Shown in pieces: positions 13,537 through 26,089 of a stretch of DNA of 64,000 nt. The DNA is from Mansonella perstans. Taxonomy: Eukaryota > Nematoda > Chromadorea > Rhabditida > Onchocercidae. A program made the translations under genes and the position numbers. Numbering within the stretch: the first letter of the stretch is position 1; every line of letters begins with the position of its first letter. Under the pieces are notes generated by a model. That model ran no database searches and was not told the DNA's origin. It was given only the letters and a program-made list of their open reading frames with translations. The stretch is taken from positions 1 through 64,000 of the forward strand of contig JBAMDO010000073.1 of NCBI GenBank assembly GCA_037074765.1, given 5' to 3'.

Positions 13537-15430
13537 TTAGCTCTTTAATTGAAATCGAACCTGATTCCTTGGCTTAATATAGAAAGCATACATAAGCGGT
13601 AGTAATGAAAGCAATACAAGTCTAAACAACGTAGAGATGCTAAAAATATCAGCCCAGTTGTGTGGTTCCGATAAAATACGTCCTGCTTTTACACAAATAT
13701 AGTTATAGGGTGCCAACCCTGCAAAAAATTAAAATCATAAATGATGGAATTGGGATGATTAAATTCATTTGTCGCTTTTCTGCTCATTGCATTTATTTTA
13801 GAATGTAAATGAAGCCTTGTTTTCTAGTAGAATTATATAATTTCAGAACAGGGAAAAACAGAAAATTGAGCAGTATTTTTGGATCGTATATAAAATCAAA
13901 TTCGAATTTCTAATCCAATCATTTAAAACCTTAACCTCGAAATTCACATGAGTTTTTTTTTTGAAAACTATCTTAAAAAGAAATTCAGTTTTTATAAAAT
14001 TTGAACGAGTATTAAGCATCATTTTCATTTTCATCATTTAGCAATTCTCTTTCCTTACCAATGAAAGTAGTTATTGCAAAAATAAAAACAGGAATATTGA
14101 GAAAGGGTGCAGCGATATTAAGTAGCCAATTTGGTGAAATTGGAAACATGCGAGCAAACAATAAAAAAGCCAGTAAACGATGCGAATTATTGTTTACCTG
14201 CAACGTAAAATAAAAATCAAACAGGAAAAATTGAGTAGGAACAAAACTTCAATTGATTTCAGTTAAAATTAAAAAATCAAAAGACAATCAGGGAAAATTT
14301 GTACGATACAGAAGCATGAAAAACTGCCAATATACCTTCTGCTGTAAATAAGCAATGCGATGACCTAAGTAATAAATGATACATTCACGAGCGAAAGTTT
14401 CCGAGAAGAGGTAACATAACGTTGAGCCAACTGTTGTCAAAATGCACACCAACAAGAAACCAATCCAAACATCAAACAGTGCACCCGCTACTAGATTCTG
14501 AAAATTATTTTAAGATTAACTGACAAAAGAATGTTCTAATCTCTTTTTCATTGTAACTCTCTATTGATTCCCATAAAGCTTCAAGACATTTTTTATCTCC
14601 TTCTAATTTAGAGTATGCGTAGAATACACTAACCAAGATGAATGATCCAGGAATAGCGAATGTCTGCTTATAAACATAAGCGAAAACGAATAACACTGTA
14701 ATATAACTGAGATGTTGTTCTTTGTAGGCATGGAATAAGTCAGTCGTTGCAGTGAAATTGGCAAAATGGGCCGGCAAATTCCACGACAACTTCCAATTTA
14801 AGACGACTAAAACGTAAACTCCTCTAATTTTTAATCATTAATAACGAGACTTGGGATTTTCAGCGACACTTAAGTATATTTTGTTACTTTAGTCCGCTAT
14901 CTCTGATATTGTTTATGAGCAAGTCAAAAAAAAAAAAAAAAAACGACGAATAGAATTTTTTACTGACTAAAAGATAAGGAATGACTGATGCAGTACTAAA
15001 AAAAGAAATTGTGTGCTTTCCTCGATCTTAATTAATTAGTTGTTGTTCAATTTCATTATTCAGTATCGCTCTTTAGCATAAAACCTTTTAATCAAAGGAA
15101 AAAACTACTGTACGACTGGCTGCGTAGTTTACTGCACAGCCAATTTTGGACAAAAATTTGACTATGTAATTTCAATTTGAATTATTAAGTTATTGATAAC
15201 CATATATTTACTGGAAAAATAAAGAGCAAGCTTGAAAATAGTATGCAAAGGAATAGCGTAACTGATTTTAAGGTCAATGAAATTTCCACTAATATTATAA
15301 CTCGGAGAAAAATTAAAAACATACTGGAGGATGTGGGATTGGACCAATCAGGTGCAGAGCAAATAAGAATCCACAATAGAATAGATGAGGCAGTGAATAT
15401 TGCTGGTAATATGATGAGCCGTGCTATCAT
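13537..15430 (-). CDS. TMEM41A: TMEM41A-like VTT/DedA-domain membrane protein
   Basis: Multi-pass membrane protein of the VTT (DedA/TMEM41/VMP1) family. Relatives act as phospholipid scramblases in the ER and endomembranes. Minus-strand exons: 15430-15302 (tentative first exon; hydrophobic segment LIILPAIFTASSILLWILI), 14789-14634 (VYKQTFAIPGSFIL), 14497-14336 (VAGALF...LLVCILTTVGSTL), 14197-14059 (LLFARMFPISPNWLLNIAAP) and 13718-13537 (GLAPYNYICVKAGRIL, stop). The last four exons have compatible phases and carry the family hallmarks: FAIPGS, the GALF loop and the R-x-FP-x-xPNW re-entrant motif. With the tentative exon 1 the product is 256 aa, close to my recollection of human TMEM41A length. 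The APYNYICVKAG ending resembles TMEM41A more than TMEM41B. Exon 1 rests on position, a single membrane segment and a phase-0 donor (GTTATA). The exon 2 acceptor (GGAAG) is weak, so the N-terminus needs transcript support. Confidence 0.88.
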
Positions 15431-15461
15431 CAGTTATATTTCAAGTTTTCTTCACAGCTAG

Positions 15462-17690
15462 CAAATTTTATAAAAAGTCTTGGGAAAGCAGTTAATGTTG
15501 TTTGAAGATGTAATTTATTGTATACAACATAAAACACATTTAAAACACATTTTAGTAAAATCAAAAAAATTTCCTGAATCTAACGGAATATTATTAAAAT
15601 AATATTCGGACAACTCAGACGATTATAAATGTGAAATTTATACAGAATTAACAAAGAAATTACAATTTTGCTAAGCAATCACGGATTTTGAAAATTCAAA
15701 TCGATGATAATTGCAATTTTGGAAAATAAGATATCGACAATGACTAAGATAGTAACAGAATAAGAGAAATGATTGTGAAGAAAATTATATTAACTGAAAT
15801 ATATTAATGCTTGTGATTACGGAAGCATAAGAAAATTTTTCGTTCAGCGTAACTGTTACGGTTAATATCAGTGTGAAATCAGGAAAAGTTTCCCGCTAAA
15901 TTAGATTTTTAGATAATGCTTCGCTGATAGGAGTGAAACAGTCAATAATTGTTTCCATCACAAATAAATATCGCTTTCGTGATTGTATTTTGTATTCGCA
16001 TTATTATTTGCGTCTAGAATTTGCGATGAACAAAAATAGAAGGAAAATGGATCTCTCAATAGATAATGCTAATAACATAAATATGTCCGGGTTCAGGGTA
16101 CAAACTAATAAAACACCCGTGATAAGTTATCAGCATGATGTCAGCTTTAAAAAATGATTTTCCGACGATGTACAAACAAAAAAGGGGAATTATCAATCAG
16201 AACTGCAGTAAAATTTCTGCCAGCATTCATTAAAGCCTTATCAGTCAATCAAAATCACTGATGGTTTACAAAAATTCGTCATAACGAGAAATGCTGTAAT
16301 GATAAATTTCAAATGGAAACTGCAATTAACACCTTGCATTTAACATTGCTTTAAAACAGCAGGTATTATTTTTCAAAAAATCGACCGATAATGTTTAAAA
16401 AATCATTTCAGTGATAATTCTTTCCCTTTTCACTTGTGATACTTGTGACTGTCCTTGCAGATTATTAACATTATATTTTCGTACACATATGATGAGAAAG
16501 CTTGCGATGTATATAATCCCTCGACTGCCATTTATTTTTATAACTTTCTCGCCACTATGAACCAAAATAAGTAGTACATTTTTGTTTTACAGTCTGCATT
16601 TATTACATCAGAAGTTATGAACGAAATCAAAAAATACAATGAATTAGATATTACTTATACATGAAAAAACACTATATGCTGGACGGGAAAGTTGAAATAT
16701 ATGAACTTACAACTAAATTTTACATTTCTTCAATTTTTCTATCTTTTTTACCTTTTCTGTTTCTGTTTTTCTGCTTATATGTAAAATAATTTTCTGAGTA
16801 CTGATCTTTAATTAAAATAGCATTAACTCATACCATCGACTTAAAAAATTTAAGAAAGAAGGATAAGTACTGAAGAGAATAAAATTTTGGGGTTTCCTTG
16901 TTGCTGAGCATGGAGTAGCTTCACACACACTATCGAAGGAAGATAGAGCTTTAATGTAAAGGAGGGATATCTGATGAAAATGAATTAATTAATAATAAAG
17001 AGATGATCCGCGGAAGTGTTTTAAATAAAATGTGAACGAACTTCTAAGTAGTCGAACTGTTCATGATTCAAAACAACCAACAATTACAGTAAAGGATGAG
17101 AAAATGGAGTACGAATTAATAAAAGAAAAAACAGTTACCATCTCACAACCAGAAGCTTTAATGATTGATTTTTTGAAATATCTCAATTCATAGAAACTTT
17201 GCTAAATTACGCAGCGGTTGAAAATCAGCAGTGAGCTACAGAGCTGACGAACTTTATTCTTTGAAAAATGGCGGCGTTTGCTAAATAAGTTAAACGAGAA
17301 AGAATATGGAAAACTAGCTGAGTATTGATGTTGCAAACCTGATCCGAAATGTCAAGTGTCTACAATGAGTGTGATGTAACTGCTGTTACTTTCTATTTAT
17401 CGCTTCAATTATTTTCACAGGACGATTCATCGTCACCAACCTTTTATCAACCATTCTCAAAATATCTCAGAATTAAAAATATTGAGCTGTGGAATTCCAT
17501 GGCTCCGAACTGAGTATCAATTAGTCCGTAAAATCAAGCGGCCTATCACAGTGTAATCGATGAAGAGCATGAGAATGGGGAAAAAGTCATATAATTTCAC
17601 ATATGAACCATATAAACTGGGCGGTCAACAATCTGAGCATCCTATCCGAATTTTTAGAGGAAATAAATGCGTAATTTGAAGAGGGATAGT
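15462..17690. other. intergenic, nothing recognised
   Basis: AT-rich sequence with only short open frames lacking motifs or splice partners, for example 15933-16157 (+, 74 codons). The plus-strand frame at 15243-15461 just before it is antisense to the proposed first exon of the TMEM41A-like gene. Confidence 0.55.
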
Positions 17691-18155
17691 ATCTTTTCAA
17701 ATTCATCAATTTCAATATTTCCGGGATCAGTTAGTCTAGCGATCACAAAACCCACGAAAATACATTTTACTTCAGTTTTTTATGAAATAACAATCAGCTC
17801 GAAATATCTCCGTGGGAAACGCTGTGGAATGTTTGCAGCCATACTTACTGCCGATTTTCAAATTCATCAATTTCAATATTTTCGGAATCAGTCAATTTAG
17901 CGACCACAAAACCCACGATGATGCATTCTACTTCAGTTTTTTATGAAATAACAATCAGCTCGAAATATCTCCGTGGGAAACACTGTGGAATGTTTGCAGC
18001 CATACTTACTGCCGATTTTCAAATTCATCAATTTCAATATTTTCGGAATCAGTCAATTTAGCGACCACAAAACCCACGATGATGCATTCTACTTCAGTTT
18101 TTTATGAAATAACAATCAGCTCGAAATATCTTCGTAGAAAAAAACACTGCGGAAC
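17691..18155. repeat. 161-bp tandem repeat, about 2.8 copies
   Basis: The phrase TTTTCAAATTCATCAATTTC starts at about 17695, 17856 and 18017, giving a period of 161 bases. Copies 2 and 3 are almost identical and copy 1 differs at several sites. The third copy breaks off after GCTCGAAATATCT near 18130-18155. The 77-codon plus-strand frame at 17667-17900 is a by-product of the repeat. Confidence 0.9.
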
Positions 18156-21100
18156 ACCATCACACAAATATATGCATTCAGACTAATTCATTCAGGAATA
18201 ACGTAGAAAAAAATTGACAGGATTTTTTTGAAAACTTTCTTAGTGTTAAAAACTCGACAAAGAGAATTATGTGAGAACTTCTGTGGAAACGACGAAAAAG
18301 AACCGAAAGAAGAGATCCTTTTCCCTTTTCCTTTTCTATATATTCGAGCCTTATTTCAAAAATTTTCTTGTTTATAAAAGTGATCGGAATCGCTCTAGCA
18401 GGATTTCTTTTTATGGATAGTATCAGAAAGAAACTTCGGCGACGCGACTTTAATCTCTGGTTCATCCGAAAAATATTAGACGAATCAAATTCTTCTCGTG
18501 ATATTTAGTACAATAAACTCGTTGGAAATCATGGAAAAAATTCAGCTAATTTTATTTTTTCTTAAAATTTCCTTTTTACCAGAAATTTAAAAAGCAGAGA
18601 GATGAAGTGTAATTTTCTCTACCATTATACAACATGCCTTGAGAAATTGGAAGCTGGGAAAGACTATTCCAGCATTTTGGAAGAAAATTATTTCCCGATC
18701 TAATTCCTCTCAATTCTCGAAGATAACTAAAATCGAAAAATTGTGAACTGTACCTATTCCATTACATTTATTTTCGGGTTTTCAGGAATTGTTCAATTCC
18801 TGAACGGAATGCCTTTGCCAATGTATGTGTACATCTACGTGAGTGCATAGTTATAGGGTATAATTTAACAAAGGAGACTTATCCACACAACTTTTGCTGT
18901 ATCATGGAAAAGAGCGCAAAGTGCAGTATGTAGAAATTCGAGATGAGTTCAATGCCTCTTATAAATCAAACAGTAACTCACTATTTCGTGCGAATAGAAT
19001 CAATTCATGTAGAAAAGTTTCAAAAGTGAAAATTATTGCTGAAAGTGAAAATTCAAAACAAGTGACTTTTAAAAATTATTTCAATTGTCGGCGAATTGAA
19101 TTCCATAAACTTTGCTAACCATACTCTAAATATCATAGCATATACATACGTTTATGTTTTAAGCATTCAATTCATATTTGAAAGAAACTCAGTTCGAAAC
19201 TTTTAAGAGTAAAAATTTCTGTAAATTAGTTGAAATAAATGAGGAAGTGCATATGTTTGTGAGCCTTAATAATAACACTAAATTCAGCATTTCTAATTTA
19301 ATTTAATAAGAAAAAAGTTGACAATAGAAGAGAAACAAACAACTGCGTGTACGTCCCAACTAGTGCACTCAGAAGTTTTTATCCAACAAACTTCCTTTCA
19401 TTATGCTTCTTGAATAAAAGCTTTTAATAAACGCTTAAAAATCATTAGAGTTTCGGAACTTCAAATCTCTCTATTTAACATATGAATGAATCACTGAAGA
19501 ACTGCCTTTTTTAAAACACTGCGTATATTAAAAGAACAGCGCTGTGAAAATAACGCTTATGATGTGAACCATTCTTCATCAATCAGATTCAACCGTTACA
19601 ACCGAAATTATATGATCACTATTATTCTATTATCAAAACTAGTGATAATATTTGTTGTTGTTTTCATATGATCAGCTTTCGCCACTTTGTGTTGCAAAGG
19701 AAAATAAAATGACGGTGGCAATTTTAACTTGAAAGTTCGCACAATGTTTCCGAAAATTTAAAATCTTCTTAATTCTCCATATTTATTTTGACTGGTATTA
19801 GGAGAGAAAGTTTAATGGTACAAACAGTTTAGCTGAACCTTTTAACTGAATCAAATTTAGCCAGATGAAAAGATACCTCCAGATTCGGTACAGATCAATT
19901 TAAATTTTAGCAATAACATATTCAAAATACAACACACAAATTTCACTGGTTGAAATTAGTATAAAAATAGTAGTGAGAAAAAATTTCGGATCTTTCTAAG
20001 CAATATTGGAAGCAAAACATTTTGCTTAACAACTCATAAAACAGAAATTCCGAGATTCTAATAATGAAATAATTAGAACTTCCAAATTATTCTGCATTAC
20101 TTTCTAACTAATCATTGTAACAAAAAAATTTGAATGATTCACTTATCGCTAGTACAATATAAATTTTCCATTCTGGTACAAGGAGATATTGACAAAAGAA
20201 GAAGGGAAAATGTGATAAGGTAGATAAATTTATTGGGTAATAACTCGTTCTGTGTTCTATGAACTTCTGCGCATACTTCGAGATGTCAACAAAAATCAGC
20301 AACAGAAAGGAGTACAAAGAAAGAATATTGAACAATTTATAGAAGGAAAAATATTTTTCTTCACATATAACCAATGTGAGATAGCATTCAAATTTGGAAG
20401 CATTTAAAAGATGAATGGATTCTTACGGTGATATCCTTTCTAAGAAAATCGATATGTAATCAAAGAGAAACTTTTGAGGAATAAAAAAAATCTATAATTG
20501 AAAGAGGAAAGTTACGGTAAATTTTTTGTTAAACTACTAATTGAAAGCTCAGATATATCTAACCAGTTTTGATTTTGTAAAATCAAAAAGACCTATTTAA
20601 AACTAAGCGATCAGTAATTCCACGCTGCGAGAGATACAATAAATAGAACAGATGATAAGGAAGAGGAAGAGGAAGAGGAAAAGAAGAAAACATAATCGTT
20701 AATTTGATTTGAAAAATTTGGATTAAACACGACTTGTCACACTTTCTGATGTATCGATTAAATTGTGTCATTGGTAGCTACGTCGCTTAGTTTTTCCTTC
20801 CACATATCGTAATACTTTTACAAAATCTCCAGCAGCAATAAATATTCGAAGAAACAGGGCAAGTGAACGATAAAATTGAAAACAGAACACAATAACCCAC
20901 TTTGTTTTTATTCATATTTAAAAGAAAGAACTGAGAATGACAAATGTTCCAAGTTTTGTTCCTTAAATCCAAAAAACGAAAATTTTTGATGCACTTTAAC
21001 AGATTTAAATAAAAATTCGGCAATGAACTGAAAATAAGCAAATGTATGAAAACTGATGGACTCAAGTGCGACTCTTTGTGCTCAGCAAATTATATATCAA

Positions 21101-22559
21101 ATTTATAAATTTAGAAAATGGAAGCAAAATCTTGCGCAACATGTTGAAATTCACAAAATGAATACGTTGGAATTCAATAACTTAAAATAGTAGTAAGAAT
21201 CCTTCTCAAAATAAAATATGACTTTGGAGATTATGTGAAATTCTCGATTTTTGAAATTTTTTTGAAAATATAATAATAATAAGCGATGCAAGGTATAACT
21301 TCTCTATTCGGCGTCATGATGATATTGGAGTGACTAGAAGTAGATATGTGTCCTATTTCATGAAATACTGCCAACGTAGCCGAGCTTTTAAAAAGTTTAA
21401 ATTCGAACGGAAGGATAATTAAACATGAAAAAGGAAAAGTTGCAGAATTCCAGGTTAAATAGAGCCTTACATATTTAAAAAATCAATTTGGAAAGATGTA
21501 ATAAATAAGAGAGAGAGAGAGAGAGGATGGGAGTACGATGGTCTTGAAATTCGTCAGAGTTATTTGTTACTTGAACAAAAACACAAACACACACATATAC
21601 ATACCCACACCATATATATATATATATATATACATACGTCGTATGCATATTAGCTTGAACAAATACAACACAAATATGAACGAACGCTTCCATATGTGGG
21701 AACGTCAAATGTTCAGCAGTATTGCAGTGGCATTTGTATCTTTTTTGTGAGTTCAATGTTTCCGGATATTTACTATCAATTAAATGATGCCACAGATACA
21801 GATGTCAGCAAATTTAGAAGTGAGGCAAATTCTATCATTATCCTCATAAACAGATGATATTAGTAATGACAATCAGATTTATTTGAATTTATAATATCAA
21901 TCGATGACATAATACAAGCAATACGAATTTTGTAAAAATATTCGTCATCAAACTTGTCATGTCCAATTATTAGAGAAGCCCATTAGAAGTCAGGAATTTA
22001 AACAAATCAAGTTAGGTGGTAACAAAGATCACGGAGTTGCTGTCACTGACCGTATCAACCAATATCTGCTATCAATAATTTTATTATCTCTCGGATAAAG
22101 AGGCGCAACGTAGAACGAAAGTGAATTTTGTAGTTATTCCTTTAAACTAAGTTTGATTTGTCTATTTTATTCATAGTAGAAGTAGTTCCAAAGCGGCATT
22201 AATGTGGTAAAAAATGTAACATTGCTTTTATCATTTCCAAACGAATGATTTTTGAGATGCATGAGGTAAGTTTTCTTTCTTTGTGATCGAAGTTTAATTT
22301 TGAGGTGGCAATTTAAGGAATTAGGATTTAGAAGATATTTAACATAATCTATATCAAAAAGTTTTAACATTATCAAATATATAGATCCAGCATTCTTGCT
22401 CATATATAATTTTGATGATAGCTAATTCTCATTCATTCTACATTGTCATTTTGCAGATATTTTTCTCTGCTCTAATTAATTCACAAGTGTTTTTATTCGT
22501 AATTGCAAATACGAAATAATAAAATAAGTTGCATGTGCAATTAAATAATAGAATATGTA
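18156..22559. other. intergenic with microsatellites, no gene recognised
   Basis: I see no motif-bearing exon on either strand. Simple repeats occur at 21509-21526 (GA)n and at 21577-21640, a CA-rich then TA-rich tract. Open frames (for example 18178-18465 minus, 20787-21065 minus) have low-complexity composition and no splice partners. A distant enhancer of the SIX gene could lie here, but nothing in the sequence shows it. Confidence 0.5.
21509..21640. repeat. GA, CA and TA microsatellite tract
   Basis: A GA run of about 18 bases at 21509-21526 is followed by CA-rich sequence from 21577 and a TA run at about 21615-21632. Confidence 0.85.
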
Positions 22560-25010
22560 TTAAAAGTTGAAATTATCAAATTGTATTGGCACTGCTGATG
22601 AAAACTGCCCTGCTGACGAGCTTTTATCACGTTGCCGTCTGTTTTTGAACCAGTTGGAAATCTAAAAGCTGATTCTTGAAGTACTGGAAATGTGATTGCT
22701 TCTCAGTAAAACTCTATAAAGCATAATAAAATAAGTAAATAAATTAAGTGAACGATCATGAAGCAATTCGCATGAGAGAGTTTCAATTTCACTCGTAAAA
22801 AGAAAAATAACCATATTTCTCTTAGAATCTGCTGTGCAAAAATAAATAATTTCTAATGAATGATCATTCAAGCAGTTGTTTGGCATTTTTAGGTCAGAGG
22901 TACATCCTGCTTAACAGTATTCGTTAACCTATGAATTAAAAGACGCTAATGATCGTGAAGGAGTATTCGCAATACGCAGCTATTTCAAAATGTATTGTTC
23001 ACAGATTCGTAAATACAGTTCCATTGAACTCTCTTAATCAAGTTATGACTAACTTATCAAAAACGAAAAAGTCAAGAGAATTTGAAAGTTTCAAAGCGTG
23101 AAAAAAGTAATTTTTGCTGAGAATATAACAGATAAATATGAATGTTCATTTATTGCTTGCTTTTTTAATTACTTAGTCTATCACTAAAAAATGCGAAGCA
23201 AGGGCATCATAATCTCACCTGTACAATCTTCAGATCGGTCATTCGTGCTATTTCTTTTTTATCCTCAAGTGTTGGGTATTTGTTTTTCCTATAAAACTGT
23301 CGAAGAATCTAAAAAATATTTACTTCAACAATACATAGATTTGAATTTTTGGGCTGAAATGCTAGAGTTATAGTGGGTTGGCTAGAATCTGTAGTCAACG
23401 CCACCTGATTTTTTTCTTATTTAGTGGATCAGTTAACCATAACTTTCTGGCATTTTCTTTAAAGCTATAAATAGTTTCCTGCCCATCCCAGATGGACCGT
23501 GGTGGTGGATGTTTCTTTCGTAAGCGGTATTTCTCTACAGCACCCAACTCCTTTTGTCGTCGCTCTTCGTTCTAAAAAGAATATTTCATAATTTTCATTC
23601 GCAATAAGTTCATTATCTTGGGACGTCAAGAAGGAAGATAAAGCCTAATTTTTTTGGAAGTTGGACAATTTTCAATAATAGCGATTAACATTAAGGCATA
23701 TGGCAACTAATCAGAAAAAATAAATGACAGACCCACTACATAAACAAATGTCACGAGCCAATTGATATTTTGGCTGGAGATAATAGGGGAATTTGGAAAA
23801 GCTTCCGAAAATGCATAAAAATGACTGTTTAAACATTTTTTACTTTATTTATGTTCCGATAATCTGAACAGTCATCGAAATTTAATTACTTTTTATTCGA
23901 CAATCAAAAGTAGAAATTCTTTTACAGATATAATTATATCTCGTATTGCAGAATACCTCAGCATAACGGGCCTTATACCACAAATCTTGCAATTCACTGT
24001 AAAATCGTTGTTCGAATGAATTCGATGCTATTGTCTGAAGTTCAAATTCAAATATTGAAAAACGGATCTGTTCAATAGTGAAGTTCACAAGTCATTTGCA
24101 ATTATAATTTGCAAGCAGTCATGAATTATTTCGGAAAAAATCGGTTGAAATTCCATTTTAATAGTCATTTTTCCAGAGTATCCTTGACAATTCAATGAAC
24201 TGATTGCCGAGAACTTTCAAGCAATTAAGTTCAAAAATGGTTTCATGGATGCCATCCAGCATAAGCAATTAATAATTAGACGACATCGATGCAAGCATGT
24301 ACATTAATTGACGATGAACGAAAAAATTTCATATATAAATCGATATATGAATAGGAAAAAGAAAATAAATAAAATGCAAGGTAAAAGAATAGGCAAGAAG
24401 AAAGCAAACCTGAAATAGTTCCTCATAGCGCTTGCCGCAATACAATGCATAGAGATAAGCACGAAGAACAGAACTTGAATAGTATCGGCACCGACAAAAC
24501 ATAACATTGTGTACATTAGGTTGAAATATCTCCAGTAATTTAGCACCGTCACGTGCTTGATAAAGTGTTTCACAAATGCAGTCTATCTGAAAGCAGATTA
24601 AATCTACGATGCTGAAATTAAATTTCATGCAAAGGAACTCATGCAACCAAATAAATTGCAGTTTCTTTTAAAGCTTTCAAATACCTAAGACTTTCTGTAA
24701 TTTTGGATTCTCCTCATGTTATCTCATTTTTATTGGAAAAAATCCCTAAAGTATTCTGATTATAAATGTTTGAATCCTTACGTAGATATATCAATTTGTA
24801 AATTACAATTTTTCAATGAAATTTTGCAATTAACTCAAGATGAAGACCCTGAAATTTCGAAAATTTTGTTAAAACTTAAATTAATATCTTAAAATGGCGG
24901 ATGCTACCCTGATAAAGAAAAATGACCTGGTCAGATGAAAAAGTAGCAGCCAAACGAAATAAGCATGGTTCATTTTGTTCCATAATTATGTTTCCCATTA
25001 TCTTTTGCAT
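22560..25010 (-). CDS. SIX-family homeobox transcription factor (short)
   Basis: Sine oculis/SIX-type nuclear DNA-binding regulator: SIX protein-interaction domain followed by a SIX-class homeodomain. Minus-strand exons: 25010-24927 ([10 protein letters not shown]...AATFSSDQ), 24586-24410 ([10 protein letters not shown]...GKRYEELFQ), 24034-23957 ([14 protein letters not shown]), 23571-23444 ([29 protein letters not shown]), 23308-23219 ([20 protein letters not shown]) and 22661-22560 ([13 protein letters not shown], stop). The whole protein would be about 219 aa, with almost nothing outside the two domains. Homeodomain helix 3 keeps WFKNRRQR. One problem: the exon 23571-23444 ends in phase 2 at the only GT available (AGAAA/GTTATG), whereas the next exon must begin in phase 0. 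One base is missing for a clean join (see findings). [11 protein letters not shown] is closest to the SIX1/2 and SIX4/5 groups. I cannot assign it to a particular C. elegans ceh gene. Confidence 0.88.
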
Positions 25011-26089
25011 CCATTGATCGAGCGATAAATTCCAATTCTCACAATATTATTTTCAAAAAGGAAAAATATCTTTTACAAGTAGGATAGCATTTAAAATATG
25101 ATGCATGATTAGGCTCATCTTTAGATTTTCCAGTGCTATGAAAAATTGAAATTTCGAAAGTATATGAAAGTGTTTAGAAGGGAAGAGAAAACTAACTGTT
25201 GAAGGATTACTTTCAAATTATTGAAAATTAAAATTTAAGAAAATCCCGCAATATTCAGTCAAAGATAAGAAAGACTACTGCAGAATGATAGGGAAACTTG
25301 AGAAGAATGACTTCCCTGATTTCATTTGCCAGAAACAAATTTGGTTAACTCCTCCTTCGGTCTACGGTATGCATTAGAAGCGAACAGAGATGTTGAGGTT
25401 AGAAGAGAAATGGAGAACAAAGTAGTAAAGGAATATTAAAGTATCACTGAAAATTAAATTGAAGAAAAATGAAATCATAAAAAAGGGCGCATAGAAAGGA
25501 AGAGAAAAAAAACTCATTGCCTTGTTTTTTTCTTTTGTGTTTAGGAAGGAAAAGTTGAAATTTCTTTCTCGTTTTATTTCCCTCCTTTAGTCGGCGATGA
25601 ATTTCTCTCATATCCGTGGAATTACAATTTAGCGGCGCCTCATGGACATCTGCATTAATTGGCTTTTTTGGCTTCTTAGGGAAGAATCATTTTTCAAGAG
25701 TGAAATACGGTAATGTTAGTGTTTAGCCGTCCCATTCTGCAACATAATTATGAATATGTTACTTCCAAATTCATCTCTATCATTAGGAAATATGCTGAAA
25801 TATGACCCTTTTTAGAGGATATACAAATGTGTAGTCAGAAAGCCAATGTTATTAATTCATTGTTGAATCTGTGAAGGGATAAAAAAAAAAGGATGCATTT
25901 AAGGGATCACTTCTGAGATGAAGAATATCTCTAACAAATGATATTTGCATTTTCTACTGTATTTGAGTTCTTTGCTTAAATTTTTTCTACTTTTGTGAAC
26001 TATTTCACTGCATATTTTTGAAAGAACTAATAAAAAGCATTTGTTAGTTGTGAAATATTTTGACAATATTTAACAGTGCTTTTTACCTG
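25011..26089. other. upstream region of the SIX gene, no gene recognised
   Basis: About 1 kb between the SIX start codon and the first decayed copy of the cathepsin upstream flank. No exon-like segments are seen. The SIX promoter is expected here, but I can point to no specific site. Confidence 0.4.

Noticed and set aside
15243..15461. 72-codon plus-strand frame with a soluble, helical-looking peptide
   Set aside because: Its opposite strand encodes a membrane segment at the right place and phase for exon 1 of the TMEM41A-like gene. The plus frame has no splice partners or motif.
21475..21756. 93-codon minus-strand frame rich in Tyr, Val and Cys
   Set aside because: It is a translation of the CA/TA/GA microsatellite tract.
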